A stretch of DNA of 8,043 bases from JAQIBY01 sp034721855 (GTDB lineage: Bacteria; Bacteroidota; Bacteroidia; Bacteroidales; ML635J-15): positions 1 to 8,043 of the forward strand of contig JAYENB010000303.1 in NCBI GenBank assembly GCA_034721855.1, written 5' to 3'. Position numbers and translations under genes: made by a program. How positions within the stretch are numbered: position 1 is the stretch's first letter; every line of letters starts with the position of its first letter. Positions 1 through 6,300 of the stretch are shown here, one piece after another. Under the pieces are notes generated by a model. It was not told the origin of the DNA, ran no database searches, and was given only the letters and a program-made list of their open reading frames with translations.

Positions 1-71
1 TATTTTTTAGTTTTTCGAGTTGTTTTTCTTTTTTTGCATTTTACTGCTTACCAATCACCGATCACCGTGAA

Positions 72-98
72 TTTATCCGGCGGTAAGTTTATCCGGCG
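72..98. repeat. 11-bp direct repeat, TTTATCCGGCG twice
   Basis: TTTATCCGGCG occurs at 72-82 and again at 88-98, so the two starts are 16 bp apart. It lies just after a tandem ATCACCG pair at 54-67. Two direct copies about one and a half helical turns apart could be a protein-binding site, but no gene or promoter nearby supports that. It could equally be chance or degraded repeat DNA. Confidence 0.4.
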
Positions 99-307
99 AA
101 GACGGGCAGTGGAGACGGACCGATTACCAAATACTACGCATCATCTCTCATAAACTCTTATAAATTTACAGTTATCTTTTTTTGAAGTTCCCCTATTTTT
201 TCCCAGGGGCGAGTACTGATTAGTTACATCAATGATAAATGGATGTGAAAAATTGTGTTTTTAGACATCACTGGATAAAAAACGAATCACAATCAACAAA
301 ACTTATC

Positions 308-323
308 CCTGACATTCGTCAGG
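308..323. other. Small perfect hairpin
   Basis: CCTGAC (308-313) and GTCAGG (318-323) form a perfect 6-bp stem around the 4-base loop ATTC. It is not followed by a T-run on either strand, so it is not a typical intrinsic terminator. Its role is unknown. Confidence 0.4.
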
Positions 324-409
324 CAGGCGGCGTAATGAAATGAAGACGTGACCTGTACCGATGAATGATGGTAATTTAAACATGACAAAGCATAATGGAT
401 AGAAACAGT

Positions 410-442
410 AAAGGGGATCATCTTTTACGATGTCCCCTTTTT
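410..442. terminator. Intrinsic-terminator-like hairpin, possibly bidirectional
   Basis: AAAGGGGA (410-417) pairs with TCCCCTTT (433-440), and CATC (419-422) pairs with GATG (429-432). One T is bulged and the loop is six bases (423-428). On the plus strand the stem runs into five Ts, the better terminator direction. On the minus strand it is followed by a broken T-rich stretch, so it could also end the candidate minus-strand RNA to its right. No plus-strand gene ending here is visible. Confidence 0.6.
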
Positions 443-470
443 ACATTGCATTGCCGTAGCGTTGCAATGT
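443..470. other. Hairpin beside the terminator
   Basis: ACATTGCA (443-450) and TGCAATGT (463-470) are a perfect 8-bp inverted repeat. Inside the 12-base loop, GC (453-454) can pair with GC (459-460) around CGTA. It abuts the terminator-like hairpin. In a minus-strand transcript it would be the last structured element before termination. Confidence 0.5.
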
Positions 471-916
471 GCCAGGTTACAGTTATTGTGCCCGTTCAGC
501 TTTTTTTACACATCATGAAGGTCATCTAAATCACTGAACCTGAACCGGTGTTGTGGGTGTTGCCACCTTTTTGTCCGGTTTTTGTCCTCCCGAAGCCTTC
601 CGGGCCTTAGCCCTTCCGTTTTGCTTTGGCTCTCAACAGTGTTACCTGTTGTTTACCTCTGCACTTCGGGTGCCGGCTTAAACTGCGATCAGGAACTTAA
701 TCCTTCCTGCTGTTTTTACCGGAGCGAGCAGCCTTGTCACATCTCTGTGAGTCTAACTTTTCACCTGACTGCAAACGGTGGTGTTTCTCATCTCCGAAGC
801 TTCACAACTTCGTTTCTTGTTGAAAACCTTTCCGGCACTTTCTTCTTCCGTAGAAAAAGACTCTTCCGGAATTGCTTCCCGTTTTCAGCAGGCTTTTATC
901 TCTCACCTGGTATTTA

Positions 917-949
917 CAAATATAGGGCATGCAATACCCTCCATCCAAA
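917..949 (-). promoter_or_regulatory. Bacteroidota-type promoter for the candidate ncRNA
   Basis: Read on the minus strand, TTTG (949-946) is followed after 21 bases by TATATTTG (924-917). This fits the TTTG, about 19-21 bases, TAnnTTTG pattern of the primary sigma factor of Bacteroides and relatives. Transcription would start near 908-914 and run leftward through the structured region. No ORF of useful size follows it on the minus strand, which supports an RNA product. Confidence 0.55.
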
Positions 950-957
950 TTTTTTTG

Positions 958-975
958 CCTGTTTTAATGAACAGG
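958..975. other. Perfect 6-bp hairpin upstream of the minus-strand promoter
   Basis: CCTGTT (958-963) and AACAGG (970-975) form a perfect stem with loop TTAATG. It lies just upstream of the TTTG element of the minus-strand promoter and just before the first DnaA-box-like 9-mer. It could be an operator half-site pair or a weak terminator. The sequence does not decide. Confidence 0.35.
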
Positions 976-1109
976 TTTTCAACAGGGTTATAAACATTTT
1001 ATTAACAATTTTTGAATTTCAGGATGCCGCTACACAACCTTTTTTACCCTCTTATTTCTACCGGTTATGCATACATATTAACAATGAATGTCAATTGTGG
1101 TTATTAACA
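976..1109 (+). repeat. Cluster of DnaA-box-like 9-mers
   Basis: Five same-strand 9-mers of the form TTWTNAACA or one base off lie here: TTTTCAACA (976-984), TTATAAACA (988-996), TTATTAACA (999-1007), ATATTAACA (1075-1083) and TTATTAACA (1101-1109). The first three start 12 and 11 bases apart, close to one helical turn. The DnaA consensus is TTWTNCACA. All five have AACA in place of CACA, so none is a perfect box. The flanking DNA is AT-rich. It could be a degenerate replication-initiation or DnaA-regulated site, or just biased AT-rich sequence. Confidence 0.3.
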
Positions 1110-1146
1110 ATGCATTGGTTTTTTGGGTAAAAAATCAGATAAAAAA

Positions 1147-1163
1147 ACGCGTGAAAAACGCGT
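1147..1163 (-). terminator. Second, backup terminator of the dehydrogenase gene
   Basis: Two copies of the self-complementary hexamer ACGCGT (1147-1152 and 1158-1163) are separated by five bases and can form a 6-bp stem. On the minus strand the stem is followed by a run of seven Ts. It lies downstream of the stronger hairpin at 1184-1216, so leftward transcripts meet two terminators in tandem. Confidence 0.55.
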
Positions 1164-1170
1164 AAAAAAT

Positions 1171-1216
1171 GAAAAAAATAAAAAAAGTTGCCTGATTTTA
1201 TTGATCAGGCAACTTT
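1171..1216 (-). terminator. Intrinsic terminator of the ALDH7 gene
   Basis: AAAGTTGCCTGAT (1184-1196) pairs perfectly over 13 bp with ATCAGGCAACTTT (1204-1216), leaving a 7-base loop. On the minus strand the stem is followed by a long T-rich tract (about 1171-1186). It begins 22 bases after the dehydrogenase stop codon, so the gene's transcript is expected to end here. Confidence 0.85.
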
Positions 1217-1238
1217 ATGATGAAATAGTTATGAAAAC

Positions 1239-2786
1239 TTAATCGAGGTCAAATTTAATGCCCTGAGCGAGTGGCATTTCCTTGCTATAGTTTATGGTGT
1301 TGGTTTGACGGCGCATGTATGCTTTCCATGCATCTGAACCAGATTCACGTCCACCGCCGGTATCTTTTTCACCACCAAAGGCACCACCGATTTCAGCACC
1401 ACTTGTGCCGATGTTGATGTTGGCAATACCACAATCTGATCCAACTTCGGAGAGGAATAGTTGCTCTTCACGCACATCCCGGGTAAAACAGGCAGACGAA
1501 AGGCCTTGGGGTACATCGTTGTGAATGTGGAGGGCTTCTTCAAAATCGCTGTATTTGATCAGATACAACAGCGGAGCAAAGGTTTCTTCCTGTACTATAT
1601 TAAAATGATTTTTGGCTTCAGCGAGAGCGGGCACAACATAATTGCCATTTTCATAGCCTTTGCCTGAAAGTACATCGCCACCAAAGATTACCTTTCCGCC
1701 TTCGCGTTCCACTTCTTTCAGTGCAAATTTAAAATCTTCAACAGCTCCTTTACCTGCCATTGGACCAACCAGAGTGTTTTCATCTAACGGGTTGCCGATT
1801 TTGCCTTCAACTTGCTTGTACGCATTGAGCAGGTGTTTTTTGATGTCATCATAAATGTCTTCATGAATGATCAACCGTCGTGTGGTTGTACAGCGTTGCC
1901 CTGTTGTGCCTACAGAACCAAAAACAATGGCAGGAATAAGCATATCGATATCTGCAGATGGAGTGATGATGATGGCGTTGTTGCCTCCCAGTTCCAGGAT
2001 GGTTTTACCAAGCCGTTTGCCTACAATGCCGCCAACCCTTTTGCCAACACGAGTGCTGCCGGTAACAGAAAAGAGAGGAATACGTTTGTCTTCAGCAAAA
2101 TTGTCACCCAATACGGATGATTTGGCAATGCAAAGGTTGAATACGCCTTCGGGCACATTGTTTTCTTGCAGCACTTTGCTGATGATGTGTTGTATGGCAA
2201 TTGCTGTTAGCGGGGTTTTTGATGATGGTTTCCAGATTACCACATCACCTGCCACTGCAGCGATCATAGCGTTCCATGCCCACACGGCTACGGGGAAATT
2301 GAAAGCTGTGATGATCCCAACAACACCCAGGGGATGATACTGATCCATTATGCGGTGTTCAGGCCGTTCCGAATGCATGGTAAATCCATTTAACAGACGG
2401 CTTTGGCCGGTGGCAAAATCACATATATCAATCATTTCCTGTACTTCACCCAGTCCTTCCTGGTAAATTTTCCCCATTTCGTAAGTGACAAGGGCACCCA
2501 GGTCTGCTTTTGATTCGCGTAATGCCAGTCCAATCTGACGCACAATTTCACCACGTTGAGGTGCAGGAGTTGTTCGCCATTGTTTGAATGCCGACTGGGC
2601 TTTGGTAATTACCTCTTCGTATTCTTCAATGCTGGCGTTTTTTACTTTGGCAATTTCTGAACCATCAATTGGTGTGCTGGAAGTTGTTGTTGCGCCTTTC
2701 CCTTCAAGGAAGTGAGTTCCTGTTGTTACACCGCTGTTGATGTCTTTAATGCCAAGATTTTTCAGTGTTTTCTTAATGTCAATCAT
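1239..2786 (-). CDS. amaB: ALDH7-family aldehyde dehydrogenase (alpha-aminoadipic semialdehyde dehydrogenase type)
   Basis: This 515-residue NAD(P)-dependent aldehyde dehydrogenase fits the usual length of the ALDH7 family. It most likely oxidises L-2-aminoadipate 6-semialdehyde (in equilibrium with piperideine-6-carboxylate) to 2-aminoadipate in cytosolic lysine breakdown. Visible landmarks: AFNFP with the conserved Asn163, WKPS with Lys186, GSTRVG at 243-248, ELGGNN with general base Glu265, GQRCTTTRR with nucleophile Cys299, and EETFAP with Glu401 and Phe403 for the cofactor. The family signature GTSGAEIGGAFGGEK (460-474) and the tail GRESGSDAWKAYMRR are near-diagnostic of ALDH7. The reading frame is complete. 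The start ATG fits the family N-terminus, and no Shine-Dalgarno is evident. It is single-gene and divergent from the protease, with two terminators behind it. The family call is firm. The substrate is inferred from the family, and betaine or other aldehydes are possible. The symbol is by analogy to bacterial AmaB. Confidence 0.93.
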   Translation of the reverse strand: MIDIKKTLKNLGIKDINSGVTTGTHFLEGKGATTTSSTPIDGSEIAKVKNASIEEYEEVITKAQSAFKQWRTTPAPQRGEIVRQIGLALRESKADLGALVTYEMGKIYQEGLGEVQEMIDICDFATGQSRLLNGFTMHSERPEHRIMDQYHPLGVVGIITAFNFPVAVWAWNAMIAAVAGDVVIWKPSSKTPLTAIAIQHIISKVLQENNVPEGVFNLCIAKSSVLGDNFAEDKRIPLFSVTGSTRVGKRVGGIVGKRLGKTILELGGNNAIIITPSADIDMLIPAIVFGSVGTTGQRCTTTRRLIIHEDIYDDIKKHLLNAYKQVEGKIGNPLDENTLVGPMAGKGAVEDFKFALKEVEREGGKVIFGGDVLSGKGYENGNYVVPALAEAKNHFNIVQEETFAPLLYLIKYSDFEEALHIHNDVPQGLSSACFTRDVREEQLFLSEVGSDCGIANINIGTSGAEIGGAFGGEKDTGGGRESGSDAWKAYMRRQTNTINYSKEMPLAQGIKFDLD

Positions 2787-2905
2787 ATCGTTATGTGTTT
2801 TAAAATTATTAATTGTTTTCCATTAACAAAGATGAAAAAAATAGATGCAATAAACAGTATGTTTTAGAAAAGTTTTTTCTACAATAAATTTATTTTTTTT
2901 AATAA

Positions 2906-2950
2906 GAACGCAGATGACGCTGATTGTTATGATTATTTATGATTTATTTT
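2906..2950. repeat. Probable degenerate Bacteroidota dispersed intergenic repeat
   Basis: GAACGCAGATGACGCTGAT (2906-2924) followed by reiterated ATGATT-like words resembles the CGCAGAT/CGCTGATT type of intergenic repeat that I recall from many Bacteroidota genomes. Only one degraded copy lies in the window, so the assignment rests on resemblance. A genome-wide self-search would settle it. Confidence 0.35.
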
Positions 2951-3017
2951 GAATTTAACCTACATTCTTTTCCGCTACAAACAAGTCGTTCGATTAAATA
3001 TTTTGCAAAGCTAAATT

Positions 3018-3042
3018 ACAGACAGACAGACAGACAGACAGA
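3018..3042. repeat. Tetranucleotide microsatellite (ACAG)6
   Basis: Six perfect ACAG units run from 3018 to 3041, plus one further A. The array lies 37 bases upstream of the TTTG element of the protease promoter and outside both coding regions. Tetranucleotide arrays can change length by slippage, so the copy number may vary between cells or strains. Any effect on expression would come through sequence upstream of the promoter and is inference. Confidence 0.85.
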
Positions 3043-3078
3043 TGAATAGAAAAAATTTGATAAAAATATATATTTTTA

Positions 3079-3110
3079 TTTGTAAATTATAAATATTTTT
3101 TGTATCTTTA
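3079..3110 (+). promoter_or_regulatory. Bacteroidota-type promoter of the protease gene
   Basis: TTTG (3079-3082) is followed after exactly 20 bases by TATCTTTA (3103-3110), one base from the TAnnTTTG consensus. Transcription would start near 3114-3120, giving a leader of about 220 bases before the protease ATG. A second TAnnTTTG match (TAATTTTG, 3227-3234) lacks a correctly spaced TTTG and is a weaker candidate. Confidence 0.5.
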
Positions 3111-3134
3111 ACTTAACAATAAAATTATAGAAAA

Positions 3135-3203
3135 ATGATTAAATGGGTTCTGCATTTTTCTCTAAGTCAAATTTTAAAAAATGAATTTTTAGAACCCATA
3201 TAA
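3135..3203 (+). CDS. Possible 22-codon leader ORF
   Basis: ATG at 3135 opens a 22-codon frame ending at TAA (3201-3203), about 20 bases after the inferred transcription start of the protease message. The peptide begins MIKWVLHF and ends FLEPI, and resembles nothing I know. The ORF almost exactly fills a long inverted repeat, so translating it would disrupt that hairpin. This arrangement could suit translation-coupled control. There is no visible ribosome binding site, and short AT-rich ORFs arise by chance, so coding status is doubtful. Confidence 0.2.
   Translation: MIKWVLHFSLSQILKNEFLEPI
3143..3199 (+). promoter_or_regulatory. Long leader hairpin in the protease 5' UTR
   Basis: ATGGGTTCT (3143-3151) and AGAACCCAT (3191-3199) are perfect 9-base complements. 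Inside them CATTTTT (3153-3159) pairs with AAAAATG (3177-3183), giving about 16 bp of stem with an asymmetric internal loop. No T-run follows, so it is not a standard terminator. It lies between the inferred promoter and the protease start and may affect leader stability or translation. No known riboswitch is recognised. Confidence 0.45.
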
Positions 3204-3337
3204 TATAGTGTCAAAAAAAAACTGATTAATTTTGCTTTAAATATGCATCTGTTTTGTTGTTTCTTGCATCTAAACAATTGTAAGAAAATGAATAGATATT
3301 GAAAATAAATGAAGTGTAACATAAAAACGTTTTTACT

Positions 3338-6300
3338 ATGAAAAATTTTACCTGTATCAAACAAGTTTGGACAATCGTGCTAATGATGTTGATGCTGTAT
3401 GCCATACCATTGAATGCACAACAAAGTGAAGGGGGAATACCTCCCAGTTTTGAAGAAGGAAAAAGCATCAATGCTGTTGGGAATTACAACATTGATGACA
3501 TTTCAATTTATCCACCCAATGTGGACGCACTCCTGCTGGAAGATAAGAACAGGGGTAAAAATGGTCTGCCACCGCGCGTTGGTACAAATGTATCTGTGGA
3601 TGCCGGTCTCAATACTGCTGGAAGCTGGACAACACGTCCGGACGGATCCCGTGTGTGGATATTGAAAATCACTTCAGAAGGAGCTATTGCTATGAATTTT
3701 ATTTTTGATGATTTTCACCTTGCTCCAGGAACGAAAATGTTCATGTACAATGAGAATAAAAAACAGGTGTTGGGTGCGTTTACATACAATAATAATAAAG
3801 AGCATGGTCGTTTTACAAGCACCAAAATTCAGGGTGAAACCGTTTTTATTGAGTATTTCGAACCTGCTAAAACCGTTGGAACATCCAGTTTTCATATTGA
3901 AAACGCCGGATATTTCTACAATATGAGCAAACAACTGGCTCGCCTGACAGAAACATACGGTGATGAAAGTAGCACAAAAACCGTTGGCGCTTCTGATGCT
4001 TGTCAGGTTAACATCAACTGCACTCCTGTAGGTGATGATTGGCAGGATGAAAAGCGTGGTGTAGCTCAGATTACCTTTTTGGCAGGTGGTTCATGGTACC
4101 TTTGTACTGGTTCACTCGTGAACAATACAGCATACGATGAAACACCTTATTTCCTGACAGCTTTTCACTGTGGTGCTGCTGATGCTACCGATACAGAATT
4201 GCTGAGTTGGGAATTTCATTTTAATTATGAGTCTGCCGATTGTACAGATCCCGGAAGTGAACCTGTTACTGATGATATTGTTGGTTGTACACGTAAAGCA
4301 GAAGGCGATATTAACGGAGGTTCAGATTTTTTCCTTGTGCAACTTGAATCTACACCGGATGGAACATTTGCTCCTTATTATAACGGATGGGATAACTCTG
4401 GTACAGCTTCGGCTACTGGTGCTGGGATTCACCATCCTTCCGGAGATATCAAGAAAATATCTACTTATGATGCCATTTCAGTTACTGGAAACGTTAACAT
4501 TAGTGGAAGTATTTCCGCTGCTGATTCTGAATGGGATATAGGATGGTATGAAAATGTAAATGGCTGGGGTGTAACCGAAGGAGGTTCCTCAGGCTCTCCA
4601 CTCTTTAGAGATAATGGATTGCTCATTGGAACACTGACAGGTGGATCATCATCATGTACGAATCAGACAAGCCACGATATATATGGCCGGTTTTCATACC
4701 ACTGGACAGAAAACGGAACGACTAATGCAGATCAACTGCAACCTTGGCTTGACCCGGGAAATACTGAAACAACACTTCCTGGCTATGATCCTTTTGCTAC
4801 TGCGCCTCCTACCATTAATTTTACTGCCGACAGAACCAATCTCCTGGAAGGGGACGCTGTAAATTATACTGACCTTTCACTCTCACCCAGTGGCCCGATT
4901 ACAGGCTGGTCATGGGCATTTAATGGTGGTACACCAAACACAAGTTCTAATCAAAACCCAACAAACATTATTTATAATACAGTTGGTAAATATGATGTAA
5001 CTTTAGATGCTACGAATAGTAATGGTACAAGTTCAGATACATATATTGAAATGATTAATGTCATTGACCCTTCTGTTACAACTTGTGAAACCTTTTCACA
5101 ATGGTGTTGCAACCCTACCATTTATACCAGTGCTGATGGCTATGTTGCCGGATCAAATGAGTATGACTGCCTTGAAGTGGCTGAGTATTTCCCTGATGCA
5201 TATCCTTACAACTCAATTACTGAAGCCCGATTTTATTTTGCACAGGTAACCAGTGGTACAAATCCCGATATCATTTTTAAAGTATATAGTGATAATGCAG
5301 GTCAGCCGGATCAGGTACTGGCATCTACATCAGTTCCCTTAAGCACCATTGAAACTGCTTACAATACGGATGGGTATTATGATGTTGTATTTCCTGAGTC
5401 CGTTTCTTATCCTGATAATGCCTTTTATGTAGGTTTTACCATTCCGCAGACACAGGCATCAGATGATACCATCGCTTTGGTTACAAATGATGATGCTGAT
5501 TCAGATGCTAATACTGGTTACAGTTTGTATGGTACAACTTGGGAAACATACTCTGCTTGGGGAATGTCTCTTCAGAATCTGGTACTCCCTAATCTTTGTT
5601 ATGATGTGAGTTTGCCACCGGTTGCTTCGTTTGAAGGCGTGCCACAAATGGTGAATGCCGGTAATACTGTTGCATTTACTGATTTAAGTTTTGGTGGAAC
5701 TCCCACATCATGGTCTTGGACTTTTGCTGGTGGAACACCCAACACCTCTACAAATCAAAATCCGGTGATTACATACGATACACCGGGGGTATATGCTGTA
5801 AGTCTTACAGTTACCAATGGTAACGGAACAGATACCAAGACCATTAACGGTTACATCACTGTTGTGGACCCTAATACTTGCTCTTGTAGCCAACTCGGCC
5901 ATGTGGTAGGTGGTGAAGTGCTATACACTGTTGCTGCTGGTGAATACCTTGCAGGAACAAATAATTATGGAGACGTGGCAAAAGCAGAATTCTTTAATGA
6001 TTATGGTACGGCTAATAATCTTGAAGGGGCATATTTTTCTTTTGGAGCAGTTGATGTAACTAATGCCGGTACTAATGTAACTTTTAAAGTTTGGGCCGCA
6101 GATGGTGGCGCTAGTGTCGGTGGAACATATACTTATTCACCGGGAACTGTAATTGCCAGTACAACTGTGCCTATTACCACAATTGCAAATGATGTTGCAA
6201 ATGGAGACTTAACTTATGTGTTGTTTGATCCTTTGGTTGCAATTACTGGTGATTTCTTCCTCGGATTTGAAATCCCTTCTCCTTCAACTTTAGATGATGC

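Larger units (their letters stand above)
1..404. other. Left-edge region without a supportable gene
   Basis: I see no convincing coding region here on either strand. The frame starting at base 1 stays open to about 150, but it has no start in view and a composition unlike a Bacteroidota protein. The stretch holds a tandem 7-mer (ATCACCG at 54-60 and 61-67), an 11-base direct repeat (72-98), a weak hairpin (CCCCT 190-194 with AGGGG 205-209) and a small perfect hairpin at 308-323. It may be the far intergenic flank of a gene beyond the left edge. Confidence 0.5.
405..912 (-). ncRNA. Candidate large structured non-coding RNA, family not recognised
   Basis: There is no plausible protein here on either strand, but the segment is unusually rich in compact perfect stems and looks more GC-rich than its flanks. 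Stems (plus-strand coordinates): 543-548/575-580 enclosing 556-559/564-567; 602-605/610-613; 634-639/646-651; 661-664/670-673; 690-695/704-709; 737-741/746-750; 795-799/808-812; 830-835/866-871. Read on the minus strand, the loops at 560-563 and 742-745 are GCAA and GAGA, and an alternative hairpin (868-879) also has GCAA. These are GNRA tetraloops, and on the plus strand they are not, which fixes the orientation. CCAGGT (472-477) can pair with ACCTGG (905-910), bringing the two ends together. A promoter lies just upstream at 917-949 and a terminator-like hairpin lies at 410-442. I saw no hallmarks of RNase P RNA, tmRNA, 6S RNA or group II intron domain V. The ends are estimates, and expression is inferred. 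Confidence 0.45.
2787..3337. other. Divergent intergenic region between dehydrogenase and protease
   Basis: This 551-bp AT-rich stretch separates two outward-facing genes. From left to right it holds a weak minus-strand promoter-like motif (CATCTTTG read at 2834-2827, without a good upstream TTTG), a repeat-like segment (2906-2950), an ACAG microsatellite (3018-3042), a plus-strand promoter (3079-3110) and a leader with a long hairpin and a 22-codon ORF (3135-3203). Minus-strand ORFs near 3167-3471 that cross into the protease start are shadows. No other gene is supported. Confidence 0.6.

Noticed and set aside
541..620. Minus-strand basic peptide tail (ARKASGGQKPDKKVATPTT)
   Set aside because: The frame looks protein-like for about 30 codons, but a stop lies just upstream and there is no start codon, so no gene can be supported. 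A decayed gene is possible but not shown.
405..912. Structured region as RNase P RNA, tmRNA or group II intron
   Set aside because: GAAAGTGCCGG and GGTAAAC faintly recall RNase P, but the universal GAGGAAAGTCC and ACAGAACCCGGC elements are missing. No tag-peptide frame, tRNA-like end or domain V is visible.
778..993. 71-codon plus-strand open frame
   Set aside because: It overlaps the structured region in another frame and has no recognisable domain or signal.
582..1130. 182-codon plus-strand open frame
   Set aside because: It needs a TTG start with no ribosome site, its composition (many Cys, Phe, Leu, Ser) is not protein-like, and it is antisense to the densely structured candidate RNA.
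1812..2337. Plus-strand open frames opposite the dehydrogenase
   Set aside because: They are antisense shadows of a clear, complete ALDH7 gene.
3227..3234. TAATTTTG as the main protease promoter
   Set aside because: It matches TAnnTTTG, but no TTTG lies 19-21 bases upstream. The pair at 3079-3110 fits better.
3167..3471. Minus-strand open frames across the protease start
   Set aside because: They are AT-rich, without family resemblance, and conflict with the promoter, leader and signal peptide on the plus strand.
4227..5249. Short plus-strand frames inside the protease
   Set aside because: These are out-of-frame shadows of the continuous protease frame, which shows catalytic motifs and PKD domains throughout.
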